DNA from: Tubiluchus corallicola
Lineage: Eukaryota > Priapulida > Priapulimorpha > Priapulimorphida > Tubiluchidae
Length of the DNA: 64,000 bases
NCBI GenBank assembly: GCA_030141605.1
Contig: JAQGDQ010002373.1
Coordinates: 155,921 to 219,920, forward strand
Direction of reading: 5' to 3'
The translations under genes were made by a program, and so were the position numbers. The notes below the pieces were generated by a model. It ran no database searches. It was not told where the DNA came from and worked only from the letters and a program-made list of their open reading frames with translations. This document shows, piece by piece, positions 1-11,930 of this stretch. Within the stretch, counting starts at the first letter, position 1. The number at the start of each line of letters is the position of its first letter.

Positions 1-1353
1 GCACTGAAAAAGAAAAATTGAACGAATACCTCCGCTAAAGTTTCAGATTGAGTAGGACTTAAGTCCCCAAAATAACCACTCATTTTTGTCGCATACAGCA
101 AGATACACACAACACCAGAAGATCCCAGATAATGGATTAATTACATAAAACTTTTGCTAAAGTACACAAGAAAACGATGTAATTATTGACAACAAGACAC
201 GACGTAAAGACATACACTGACAAATTTCTAAATCAATAAAGTGTACGATAATCGTACTGTACCCAGTGAGCAATGAGCTCTGTGTTTGCAACGTTTGCGC
301 CATCTATAGTTCAATTTCACAACTTTCTTCAAGTATTGCCAAGTAGGTAATATTAGGTAATTAGCCTCTTTTAGCGCTATTTAATTGATTGTTCGATTCT
401 ATTGATTTTTATTAATTGCTAGAGTTAGGAGGTTAAGGCTATAATACATTTTGAGAAAGAAGCTATTCGAAACTTGAGTTCGACTAAGTTAGAGTGAAAT
501 AAATTTTACTTTGGCTCAATTGTATAACAATTCAGTACGAATAAAAAAGTAATGCAACTCAATTGTTGTTTCCTTTGTGTCTACACTATCTGTCAGATAG
601 ACACAGAACATTAATAATCTAGTGCAACCTATCTACCTTAATTTTAGAACTCTGTTACACATAATTACGATTCACTTTAGGAATGTATGCTATTGCATAT
701 TGAACGATGCCTACTGGGGGCAATAAATATAGTACAGACTCTAAAATAATCTATTTATAGTTTCAGTTAATTCTCAAACAGAAAAGTTGGCATCTAGATT
801 TGGATCGTTTACTACATAAATCATTCCGACATCAGATGAGATGTTCACTGTCGTTGACATACAGGATACACCAGCTATATTATATATCTGCTGTAAAACA
901 GTTAAGTTGTTGCAATCCAAGTGTTTTAATAGAAATAATTTATGAATATTTCCGTTCGAAATAGAAATTCAATGAATGAAAATGTTAATAATCAATTAAT
1001 ATTGAAGTCAGTATTCTTTCAATATTTAATTTTGCTGCAGCTTCAATAGGTATATACAGCACGTCTGTCTTTTATCAATTTTTTTTATTTAACTATTTCA
1101 TTATTTTTTGTAACGCAGTCTGCACAAATATTACGCAGAAAAAGACACGAAGAAATTAATATGTTGTTTTTTATATTGAAAGTTTTTATGATTGTTTAAA
1201 ATTTTGGCCAAATTTTGGCCAAACTTGGCGACGTTTTAGTTATGATTTGGCGAGAAAACGATATTTTGACGGCAACACTGTTACGTTAGACGTGGGTGTT
1301 TTCATACAGCATAACGTGTTCTCTACCGACTGAACGTTATAACGTTTTTAATT
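1..1353. other. Upstream region of VPS29, promoter and 5' UTR side
   Basis: AT-rich sequence with no recognisable coding segment. The last ~100 bases before the VPS29 start must hold its 5' UTR and probably its promoter. Visible landmarks are a repeated TTTTGGCC motif near 1203-1222 and a 14-bp perfect palindrome, AACGTTATAACGTT, at 1333-1346, eight bases before the start codon. No TATA box at a convincing distance was seen. Confidence 0.4.
1333..1346. promoter_or_regulatory. 14-bp perfect palindrome beside the VPS29 start
   Basis: AACGTTATAACGTT equals its own reverse complement and ends eight bases before the VPS29 ATG. A related ATAACGTG lies just upstream. It lies in the 5' UTR or core promoter. 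A role in transcription or mRNA structure is only a guess. Confidence 0.35.
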
Positions 1354-4300
1354 ATGGTGAGTTTATTTTAGTTAGATAATTCGCCTGTTTTAATTATATT
1401 TTGTTCACATGTGCCTTATTTTCTAAAAAAATTATATTAAAAGTACTATCGCCCGCGGCCTTTTTTAGCACCAGCTAGTAGTGATACATAAAAATCTTGA
1501 GATTAGCCACAGATGTTATTTACCGTTAGCACCACTAAGATGGTAAATCACTCAAGTTCTCAGTTTTATCTGTGATGTAATTTAAGTACATTCACACAGA
1601 GTCAATACTTTCCAGATGAACTTGTGTGCAGTGAGTTCTTTTTTGATCAGAAGAACAGTACCACTATTCTTCTTACATAATAATTATTATTAATATTATA
1701 ATAATTAGTACATGATAATTATTATTATTACTGGTGCAAAATGTGTTTTTAACATTTCAGTTGGTGTTGGTATTAGGAGACCTGCACATTCCACATCGAT
1801 GCAACAGTCTACCTCAAAAGTTCAAGAAACTACTAGTTCCTGGAAAGATTCAGCACATTCTTTGCACGGGTAATCTGTGCACAAAGGAGTCTTTTGATTA
1901 CTTGAAAACACTTGCTAGTGATGTTCATGTAGTACGAGGTGATTTTGACGAGGTATGTTCGAAATTTACGATGCGAATTAACAAACAGTATAGCTTTTTG
2001 CCTAACATTATTTTACTGTCTTCTGTACTGTTTTATTATCTATATATTCTAATCTCAGAGTCTCTAAGTCATTACTATTTAACCAGCTATAGTGACAATT
2101 TGACGAATATCTTTTTTCAGAATTTGAATTATCCTGAACAGAAAGTGGTGACTGTAGGTCAGTTTAGGATTGGCCTCTGTCATGGACATCAAGTCGTGCC
2201 GTGGGGTGATACAGAAAGTTTAGCAATAATTCAGGTAGGAATAAAACTAAAATTTATACCCAAAATTATATTCATTTCATTTGTTTGTTTATTCCTGGCT
2301 TGGTGTTAATTTAGTTGTTAGGGACCCGTTTTCAAGGAGCAGAAAAATGATGTTTCTGGATCATCTGCTTAAAGAACTGATGAGTCAATGCATTCGGTAT
2401 TTTTGAAATAATAAATTGCTGTTCATAATTATAACAACAATACAATTATGATACTAGTTAAGTGGTTTTCAATGTAATTGAATCAAAACAACTGCAAACT
2501 CGTTGAGCCACACACCTTATCCACACCGCACACTACCACACCACATCTGAAGTCATTGAGAGGAACCTGATCAAGGTTTGGGCTTCAAGCACCTCTAACC
2601 TCAAACCCGGCTACATATCAATTAGTTCATGGCAATAAGCCTTTTCACTGTTTCGCTATGTGCGCACCCAGTTACTGTACATCAAAAGTTAACTGGACCC
2701 AGAGCATCTTACTTAACTGCAACGGTCACATGACCTTATGCATGTGTCAATATGTAGGTGAAACTGGTGAAATACATGGTTATTTTTATTATATACTACA
2801 CGTGTATAGTTTTAAACTAGCATTTTATTCTTATATGAAAACACCTAACAAAATAGCAGCAACAATCCATGTTTAATGAAATAAGGGAAACAAATATTGA
2901 TGCCAAGAACTGCTGCTACAACAGCATGGGCCTCAAGGTGTTGTCAAGTGTAAGCAAATGCGTTGTTTGGTTCAGATAACTTTGTTAGGTTCACTTACCC
3001 TTTGACTGTTTCACAATCTTCATCAATCGCTGAAACTGTGAAAAGGCTAATTGCAATTTAAGATATTCTACGCACTAAGAAATTGAGTGACATATTGTCC
3101 TGGTAGGTATAGCATCTTTCAAGCCCTTATTACATTATTTTATAATACACTGAAGAGAAGAGGACAACTGCATATGCTGCAAAGGTTGTTAAGATTTATA
3201 GTTAAAGTAGTTCCTGATACTACACCCAAAATGTGCATTATACATAGTAGTGATCTACATATGTAGGCTTCTGTACAAACTTTGTTTCTGCATATAGTGC
3301 ATATGTTACTAGTCTATCACTTGTGATAGCATCAGCCTATTATTTGGAAAGCAATGAGGTTTTAATTTTGGTCAGATCGATTCTTGATTGAATGAATTAG
3401 CCCTGATGGCATCAGAAAACACTTAAAATAGCCAAGGTAGATATTTCTAGAAAACTGTAATAATGATGATAGAAAAAGTCCAGTACAACAGATATATTTG
3501 TACATTGCAAAGTACATTGTATATAAATGATGTACTTTTGATTTTCAAACATTCGTGTTTTGAATACTTAGCAATGTGCTTAATGCTATCGTAATCGTTA
3601 GAATGTGGGTTTTGCAAAAATTTTAAATACAAAGCACTAATTTTTTAATTAGTTACTTGCTTAGATTAATTAATTGGTTAACAAATTAATTGGCTTATTA
3701 ATATTTTGAAGAATACTCGAGCATTAATAAAAGTAAGTGTACAAAATGACTTGCATGTATAACTATAGTACGCTTTTACTGAAAGAAATAATTTACGACT
3801 TTCTAGTAACATTTTAAACTGTAGCAGTTATTTACCTTGTCATTTGTTCCATTCGTTGTGAACTTCCATATTAATTATCAATTTTCTTACAGAGACAGCT
3901 TGACGTTGATATTTTAATTAGCGGACACACCCACAAGTTCGAGGCATTTGAACATGAAGGCAAATTTTATATCAACCCCGGTACTGCCACAGGAGCATAT
4001 AATCCCTCGGATAGGTAACTAATTTTATTTTGTTGAAGCCTAGGTTTCACAGTTTTCGCAACTTTGGCGACTGTCCGAAAATTTCTAAGTCCAACAGTCA
4101 CTGAACAGAAGTGCCAAAAGTTCCCACATGGTCGCCAAACATGCTAATGTCTCCAAAAGGTCGTAGGCAATTTGGTAGGATTTTTTAAAATGTTTAAGGT
4201 TTGTTACTGAGTTGCAAAACTTTCCACCTTTCCAAAATTTCTCCAAAGTGTCGTTATTTTGTCTGGTCATGCTCCAAACCTGTGTATATATGTCGCCAAT

Positions 4301-4955
4301 TATTTATGACATTTGCCAACTCTTTCAAAATTTGCGAAAACTTGGAGAACATTTTGAGATGCTTGTGAGAATGCTACGTCGACTTTGCTACTATTTTTCA
4401 ACATTTTGATGCCCTGTTGCATAAGTATCACAAAAGTCGTCGCACGATTTGAAAAGGCAATTTATGCCTGAGGAAAAAAAGCCTAAAATTCACGAAAAGA
4501 GAGCCGAAAATCATGCTAGTACAAAATTATATGTAACTTCGCATGTATGTTTGTGACCTTGTAACAAGAGAAAGTCGAATGAATTTTTTGGTAGCTGTTG
4601 AATTTAGATTTCCGGTCGTTTCAAAAAATTAAGCTACTTAAAACCCTTAAGAATGCATAAAGTTTGTCAGTGTTCACTGCAGAATAACTTGAAAGAAGAT
4701 TTACATCGTCTTCTTAGCTGCATAAGTGTTGCCGTTCTTACAAATGGCTTTCACTAAAATTTTTTTTGTCTCTATTTTATTTAACTTCTTTAGTCATACA
4801 AATTTTACAAATATCTATTATAGTTATATTTGTATTTCAGTACAGTAACACCGTCATTTGTTTTAATGGATATACAAGCTTCGACTGTTGTCACTTACGT
4901 GTATCAACTCATTGGTGATGAAGTAAAGGTGGAACGGATAGAATATAAGAAGTAG
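1354..4955 (+). CDS. VPS29: VPS29, retromer complex subunit (five coding exons, complete)
   Basis: VPS29 is a small metallophosphoesterase-fold scaffold that binds VPS35 and works in endosome-to-Golgi and endosome-to-surface retrieval. Coding exons are 1354-1356, 1761-1952, 2121-2234, 3893-4014 and 4841-4955, all with GT-AG borders (GTGAGT, GTATGT, GTAGGA and GTAACT donors). They sum to 546 nt, 181 aa, against about 182 in vertebrates. Exon 1 encodes only the initiator Met, as in one vertebrate isoform, and exon 2 opens [17 protein letters not shown]. The phosphoesterase motifs are present: [14 protein letters not shown] (Asn in place of the usual metal-binding Asp, as in other VPS29 proteins), RGDFDE, HGHQV and SGHTHKF. 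The C-terminus [10 protein letters not shown] is the family end. From memory the protein is extremely close to vertebrate VPS29. An ORF that reads through introns 2 and 3 is not the product. Very sure. Confidence 0.97.
2632..3054. mobile_element. Candidate fold-back MITE in VPS29 intron 3
   Basis: About 27 bp at 2632-2655 (core AGCCTTTTCACTGTTTC) recur in inverted orientation at 3029-3054 with about three differences. The ends therefore form a terminal inverted repeat around ~370 bp of non-coding DNA. This fits a non-autonomous DNA transposon inside an intron. No clear target duplication was found and the superfamily is unknown. Confidence 0.4.
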
Positions 4956-5442
4956 ATAGAACTGTTTATACTACTTTGTAAAAACTTTAATTCATTATTG
5001 GTAAATATGTCTTGCAAATATTCAACATACCTTAAGTTTCAAAGGACCATAAATAATTATTTTTAAAATGTGGTATATATCAAATGTAGAATTTTTTCTG
5101 ACCAATTGTGAGCTTGGAAGCCCTAAGCTCAAACAAAAGTGTTTTTATCAATTTACAGCCAATCTTGTTTAACTTGTGTAAGTAGTATTGCAACTATGTG
5201 TGCAGTATCTCTATCTTGTTTAAGTTCTATGTCCGACACCTGAAATATTGCTGTGAATTAATGATGAGAAGTATGGTTAGTATGATTACATATGTTTACG
5301 TAACACTGATTTTTCTCAGAATTTCATATTGGGTATGAGTTAGCCGAAAATCAAAAGTTTTCCACCAAAAACTTGCACGTTATTTGCTCATCTGCTATCG
5401 TCATACCCCCCGAAAAAATGGTATGGTGAACACAAAGGACTT

Positions 5443-5829
5443 AATAAAATTAAAATCAATGCATTTCAGCTGCAAGAATTATTGATTTTTTATACCAGAT
5501 CCACTCAGTGGCGGTTGAATCACATGGCATCGGTCTGTGGAACCACTCTTTGTGGACTGAAAAACTGCATGTGCGAATCTCTGTTATTTGCAATCCAAAA
5601 AATTGTGTATTGCTGTCCCTACTTTGTTTAACTGTTACACAGAGGTCACTCCAAACTTGAAGTTTTTTTCATTAACGTTGCTTTAGAGTTGTGTATATTT
5701 CTTCTTATGAACTAAATATCATGTATATATTGCTTTTTAAGTCATATGTAACTGTTATGAAGTAATATTATGTGTTAGAGTACAGATAAATTTGTCCTGT
5801 TGTGGAGAGAAATCTGAATGCTGAATAAA
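5443..5829 (+). terminator. Candidate polyadenylation signals for VPS29
   Basis: AATAAA hexamers occur on the + strand at 5443-5448 and 5824-5829, after the VPS29 stop at 4955. The second would give a 3' UTR of roughly 870 nt. Either could be used. Downstream GU-rich context is unremarkable, so the choice is open. Confidence 0.35.
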
Positions 5830-5905
5830 TAGTGTTGACTTTAAATTACATGTAGTTTTAAGTGTGTATTACTGTTAAAAATCTTTGAACATTTGTCACA
5901 GATAC

Positions 5906-5998
<93 letters not shown>
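5906..5998. repeat. (AAT)n-(ATT)n palindromic microsatellite
   Basis: About 13 AAT triplets run straight into about 18 ATT triplets. Because ATT is the complement of AAT, the block is an almost perfect inverted repeat able to form a long hairpin or cruciform. Short ORFs across it (poly-Ile, poly-Asn/Tyr) are artefacts. Confidence 0.95.
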
Positions 5999-6169
5999 GT
6001 TACAGTTTACAGTTTATTATTTATAGGCATACTGTACTATCAGTGGTGCTGTACAGAAATAAAAGAAAATCACTTAAAATCTGAAAATTACTTTAAGTTA
6101 TCACAAGAAAAATCATCGGTAAAAATTATGTTATCACACTAGTGAAAAGTTCTAGCATAAAATGATAAA

Positions 6170-6400
6170 GTGTTAAAATTACGTAAATGCTTGCTGAAAC
6201 AGGTGAGTTTTAAGTGAGTTTCTTAAATTATTTAACATTTGTAGCCAATTTCAGATTCATAGGCAACCAGTTCCATAAATGTGCTCCACAAACACTGAAA
6301 GTCCTATCCCCAAATGTTGACAACTGGTGGACTTCGTGACTTTCCGTAAGCGCATTGTGGCTTCCCATAAGTACCAATGATGTGACAAGAATTCACAGTG
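6170..6400 (-). mobile_element. Decayed LINE 3' fragment (CR1/L2-like tail)
   Basis: The minus strand reads GDRTFSVCGAHLWNWLP around 6230-6320. This matches the tail pattern seen after the reverse transcriptase of CR1/L2-type LINEs (GDRAFS..AP.LWNSLP), followed by a stop and a FKK-type stretch. The rest of the element is missing or unrecognisable. A dead, 5'-truncated copy. Confidence 0.6.
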
Positions 6401-7264
6401 GGCTGCTTTTCTTCAACCGATGAATGACCATTAGTGGAAGAATAGACTAAATCCTTCTAACATTTTTCGCAAGCATTGAGATAATCCTAACTTCACAGAA
6501 GGCTCGGCCTTTCCGCCAATTTAAACTGCAGTTTAGTTTCTCTGTATTTAACCATCACTGTCAACTTCCATGAGAATATCCATTAGGAACAACACCTGTT
6601 CTGGAACAAACAAAGCAAACCTGTATCAATTATAAACAGCTCAGGCGTGTTTGCCTTGTAAAAGTTCTTTTTATGTGTAACCATATCATTGTCAAACTGT
6701 GTAAATTACATAATGCAGAGAAAAGGGCAAATCGATAAGCATTTGTTAAGTTAGATGCCGTAACACTATTTTTGTTAAACTCAAAGCATTATAACATTGT
6801 ACTGATGATAACTTTTTCAAATCAGACTTGGAGAAGATTATACTGAAGAACGTTCGTTTCACTTCACTAATGGCATTGGGGAGTAGATTAGATTTGCAGC
6901 AACAATCATTACCTGCCTGTTTGTCTGTTCATCGTGAACACATGTTAAAAACAAAACAAAGATTTCTGCGAAAATGTATTCAAATTTCGCCCTAAACTGC
7001 TAGTTCCTGATGAGGCTGAAAAGTCAAAGTCGTAGTCAACTTTAGTAAATTTTGCATTATCTATAGCATTTTTAAAAAGACTAATTACATAACCAAATTT
7101 AACAGGAAGGAGCCCCCTCCTTTTTGCTGGGACCGCTCTATCTAATGTGAACATGAATGTCACTGCGCGAGAGAAATAAGCAGTGACATCTGCCTTTATC
7201 TCCTTAATTGCCACTCAACGAACATAGGTGTTTTGAAGAGTGTTGTGTTTACGACGTACATAAC
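6400..7264. other. Intergenic, no recognised feature
   Basis: AT-rich sequence with short ORFs but no similarity I can name on either strand. Confidence 0.5.
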
Positions 7265-7660
7265 AGTGCAGCATTTGCAATAGTCGCAACGGTATTGAGG
7301 TAGCGCAATAGTGCAAGTGTGTTGCAAGTGTATTTCGGTGGTGCGACACCAATACTCAATGCAGTGATTACACTACCACCCCAACGCAGTTGTGCTTTCG
7401 AGATTACATGGTCACACTTTCCCAATACGGTTGCAGTGCATCGCACCATAATTTCCCTGTCGTACTCCAATGCTATTCCATGGTTGCACCTTCTCAGGGC
7501 TATTGCACCATTGCGCCACTTAACACAATTGCTTTGTCGCACCACCCCAATACGATTGCACCATCCCAGCACTGTTGCACCACCCTAATCTGGCTGCAGT
7601 CCTCACGCCACATCATGCTTGCATCATCGCACACCCTAACACGACTGCACTTTACTGATT
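7265..7660. repeat. Degenerate ~20-bp minisatellite with both orientations
   Basis: Imperfect units built on CAATACGATTGCACCACCC repeat across 7390-7650. The left part (7265-7350) holds the reverse-complement version, for example GGTATTGAGG and GGTGGTGCGACACC. The block is richer in G+C than its surroundings. Overlapping short ORFs on both strands follow from the repeat and are not genes. Confidence 0.6.
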
Positions 7661-8430
7661 TCTATTCAATTTATTTCGAGCCCTTCTATGTGCATGAACG
7701 TGCTGCTTGTTCACGGTCACGCATTCGGCATTGTATTACACATCTTTAATTATTGCAATCACTGCACGGCTTTCCTTACATTATTTTACTTGGCTTCTTT
7801 TATCCTGGTTAACTGCGGGTAGTTCATAGAATATAAAATGATGAATGGAAGCTTAGCTTTGGCTTCAGCAACAGAAACTCAACCGGCTGTAAATTAAGAC
7901 GTGTCAGACTCTTTGTGAAGCAAGGAAAATCACCTTCTTCTGGTGATTTATTCCTTCTACAAACTTGTGCGATCTGTTACGTGATTGTGAAAAGTGTACA
8001 AAAAACTTCAGTGGTGTGATGTACCCGGATGTCTAGAGCTGAAGCCTGGAAATGGTTTGCTGCCGCACCTGGCCGAATTCCCAAAAACATGTATTTGTAG
8101 AATACAACTTTCTAAGTTCCTTGATACCAAAGAAAAAATAAATCAAGTAATTTCCTGATAATTCTTTATAAACTAGATACGGATATTTTAACTATACTTA
8201 ATAATAAACGAAAAATGAAATTGAAAAAGTAAAAAAAAACCGAGGACTTTTTAAGAGATAATAAGCCTTTCACATTAGCACTAATTCCTGTTCAATGTCC
8301 CACTTTTTACATGTCCCGTGTAAAAAGGATTTGTAAAACAAAACACCAAGAAGACCATAACTGCATATTAAATAACAATCTCATCTCACTACATCGCCAA
8401 AAAGGCGCATTTTCAATCCCATTTATCATC
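7660..8430. other. Intergenic, no recognised feature
   Basis: No coding similarity, RNA gene or repeat was recognised here. Confidence 0.5.
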
Positions 8431-9134
8431 ACTGACCCATCCTGGACTCATTTAGTATGAGAGACTCATCCTAGACGCAATTAGCATAAAAAACATCCTA
8501 GATTCATTTGGTATGAAGGACTCATCCTGTACTCATTTAGTATGAGAGACTCACGTGAACTCATGTAGTATGAGTGACTTATCGTGGACTCATTTAGTAT
8601 GCAACGCTCATCTTTGACTCGTTTAGTTCGACTGACTCATCCTTGACTAATTTATTATAAAAGACTCATCCTCGACTCATTTAGTATCAAAAACTCATCT
8701 TGGACTCACTTAGTATGAGAGACTCATCCTGGATTTATTTAGTGTGAAAGAGTTATCCAGGACACATTTAATATGAGAGCCTCATCTTGTACCCATTTAG
8801 TATGAGTGACTTATCGTGTACTCATTTAATATGAAAGAGAAATCCTGGACTCATTTGGCATAAGAGACTCATTTTGTACTCATTTAGTATGAGAGGTTCA
8901 TCCTGGACTTATTTAGTATGAGTGACTCATCGTGGATTCATTTAGTATGAGAAACCGGGGCTGATTTAGTTTGGAAGATCCATCCTGGACTCCTTTAGTA
9001 TCGGAGACCCGTCCTGGATTCATTTAGTATGGGTAATCCCTCATGGACTCATTTAATATAGGAGACCCGTGCTAGACATATTAGTATGTGAGACTTTTCT
9101 TAGACACATTTAGTAGCCCTCCAGACTCATTTAG
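8431..9134. repeat. 29-bp minisatellite, about 25 copies
   Basis: Tandem units of about 29 bp have the consensus core GACTCATCCTGGACTCATTT followed by AGTATGAGA. I counted about 25 units, diverging strongly toward the 3' edge. Many units hold GACTCA, and some become the exact AP-1 core TGACTCA (for example 8633-8639 and 8923-8929). No long ORF runs through the array. Confidence 0.9.
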
Positions 9135-10019
9135 CTCGCTTCCAGTCTTTTTCGATACTTATATTTATGTTGAAGGCTGCTTTTCTGCAAAATTTCGCGC
9201 AGTGCCAATACAAATAGATTGCTTTTTAAAGTCTTAAAAAAGATCATTTTGCACATCGTTTCACCATTTAGGATTATTAATACGTGTATTTGAGGATAGT
9301 TGTTTAATTGGCTGAAGTTTGCAAAATCGTAGTTACTTTTCTTATAGCTTATAAGAAAAAAGTTTATTAAAATCACAAAAACACTGGTAACCTCCTGGCA
9401 TAGCCAATCATATATAGCACACTAATTTAAAAAACAATCCGCCTGGAGAAAGCAGGCAAAGCACTTGGTGTTTTAGTTATAAGAAACTTAATAATTATAT
9501 GAAATTATATCAAAATTAATGTTTGACACAATTGATGTATCGATTACGTTCAGCAATTTAATAGACTGTGCGAAATCAACTGCTCTTCTTTGTATTTGAT
9601 TTTTTTATATTAGTCGCTTGTGGAAAAATCGAAAACATAAAACTGTCAGCGAGAAACATGCAATCCCACAAGGCAGAATTCCAGGAACATATTTGTCACC
9701 ATCATGTTAAGAAAAAAACGATTAAAGCTTAATATTTGTTTAGTAATGAACGGATTCAGTAGAATATTTATATAGAATTTATATAGAGGGAATGTAAGAA
9801 AAGAAAGATGGGAACAATGATGCCTCAAACTTGACTTTCATTTTCAATTATTTCAATTTTTCTGTACACAAAGATGCAGTTTTAATTAATCATTATAATC
9901 GTAATATTAATAGTACAAACCCAAAATTAATTAACTTTGATCTTGAAAGACAGGAAATATGAATGGTTGGCATATAGTCTGAATTTGAATCAGATGGCTT
10001 TTCCTTACATGAATCATAA
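9135..10019. other. Intergenic, no recognised feature
   Basis: AT-rich. Short minus-strand ORFs at 9131-9376 and 9646-9828 show no recognisable domain. Confidence 0.5.
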
Positions 10020-11765
10020 TATGAATAATATGAATTTATTCCACAGCAACACATAAACATACATACAAATTGTTATTACACTGAAAAGAATTATAAACTA
10101 AACGAGTTACTGTGAGGAAGAGGAAGGAGCATTAAGCTTTCGAGTTCTCCTCCAGATAAGTGAAACAATTGGCAATTAACATTACATAGTATTTTCATAG
10201 TAGTACATTAGAACAAAAAAGTTTTATTAGTAACTTAAGATCAGGATGAGTAAAATTGTGAATTAATTATAACCGTTGTAGTAAGTAATTATTTGATGCT
10301 TTTTTAAATTGATAAAGACTAAGTTTTCATTTCACGCAGAATTGATGACCATATTTAAATAGCGTCATATTTTGATTACTATTTCATTATATTTGTTTTT
10401 GGAAGAGGGAGTACATAGTTTCCGACAGACTATCTTGTGTAATGACCATGTTGCTTTGAAACTGGACTAAAGTATGACTGAAAGCTGGTGGAAGTAGTGA
10501 ATTATGATGTTGATACATGAAATGAAGACAATACATGTCATATATTTCTTTCACTTTAAGAGTTTTAACAGACAAGTAAATTATATTTGAGGGATGGTCA
10601 TACCTTACATGATATATTAGTTTGAGAAATTTGTTCTGAGTAATTTGTAAAGCTTCCAGATTACGTTTATACACACCACCCAAGACGTGACGCCATATAT
10701 TAGATATGGGTAAACTAGACTGTAATAGATTTTCATCAATGTTTCTCTATTAATAAACTTGCTAATTTATAGATGATTCCCAAGGTTTTACTCAATTTTT
10801 CCTTTATTATACTTATTTGGTACTTCCAGTCTAGGTGCTCATCAAGAAATATTACCAAATATTTAACATGTGACTTTTTTCAACAGTAACATTACTAAGA
10901 ACTGTGGTGATATTTCTTGATGGTGTTCTCCTTTTTTTTAGAATCATGAAATTTGATTTATATTATTCAGTGAGAGTTTATTTACATTCAGCCATTCTGA
11001 TACTTTATTTAACTGGGTATTCATAAAATCTCCAAGTTATCTATATTTGAATGGCTTAAAATGTTTGTATCATCTGCAAAAAGTCTGAAGATTAAATTTG
11101 AGCAACTTAGTGGCATATCACTTATATATAGAAGAAATAAAAGTGGCCCTAGAGTAGAACCTTGGGGAACACCGTGCTTAATTGGAAGTGTATTGGATTT
11201 ACATTCATTTAATTCCACATACTGGAGACGATCACAAAGATAACTTTTGAACCATGATTGAGCTGAATGTCTTATACCATGATAATGCAATTTGTCTAGA
11301 ACAATACAATGATTTACCGTATCAAATGTCTTTGATAAATCTATAAACAGACCACAGACATACCGATCATTATCAACCGCCTCTGCAATTTTATTAGTTA
11401 TTTTAATTAATGCTAATGCTGTTGAATGCGATTCTACGAAAACCGAATTGATGGTCATATAAAATTTTGTTTTGTAGAAGAAAATAGGACAGTTGATTAA
11501 ATGCGATTTTTTCAAGTATTTTAGAAAAAACACTTAATAGCAAAATTGGTCGATAATTAGATAACTTAGCTTTATTATTTGATTTATAAACAGGAATTAC
11601 TTTAGTGAGTTTAAGCTGTTCAGGAAAAATACCAGTATTAAATGATTGACTATATATTAAAGTTAATGGCTTGGAAATGACGGAACTGGCAATTTGAACA
11701 AAAAAAATTACTGACACCATCTGCACCAGGGGCTTTGTTACCCTTAAGTCCTGTTAATAATGAGA
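10020..11765 (-). mobile_element. CR1/jockey-superfamily LINE, 5'-truncated and frameshifted
   Basis: Minus-strand frames encode a reverse transcriptase in order: KAPGADGV (near 11720), an SNYRPI block, LYDHQFGFR, then after a frameshift near 11410 FIDLSKTFDTVNH, GVPQGSTLGPLLFLLYI and the catalytic FADDTNI (near 11085). A C-terminal piece with QNKFLKLIYH lies at 10387-10683, and the 3' flank continues to about 10020. The endonuclease part is absent, so insertion was 5'-truncated. Frameshifts and stops make it non-functional. The GVPQGS and FADDTNI motifs are diagnostic of non-LTR retrotransposons. The clade (CR1, Rex-Babar or Daphne-like) needs a tree. Confidence 0.92.
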
Positions 11766-11930
11766 GCATGAGAGCACTTCTAGGGCAGATGCCTTAGACC
11801 AGTAGGCCATTGTACTCCCCAGTGGTCCAGGCAGTCGTCTAAACTCTTATAGCTCTATCGCTTATAACTGGCCAACCAAATTCTGAATTTCCAATGTTAG
11901 ATCGCTCACACTAAAATCAATGCAGTTTTT
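11764..11930. repeat. Dispersed SINE-like repeat, copy 1
   Basis: The segment ending TGGCCAACCAAATTCTG... CCAATGTTAGATCGCTCACA is shared, with substitutions, with 44850-45000. The other strand carries an A-box-like TGGCCTACTGGT. This suggests a tRNA-derived SINE abutting the 5' edge of the LINE remnant. Orientation is uncertain. Confidence 0.45.

Noticed and set aside
1734-2309. 191-aa single ORF as the VPS29 product
   Set aside because: It reads through introns. Removing them by GT-AG borders restores the full known protein.
4030-4450. Repeated TCGCCAAA/CTCCAAA/TTTGGCGACT motifs in VPS29 intron 4 as a minisatellite
   Set aside because: Motifs recur but spacing is irregular and units do not align by eye.
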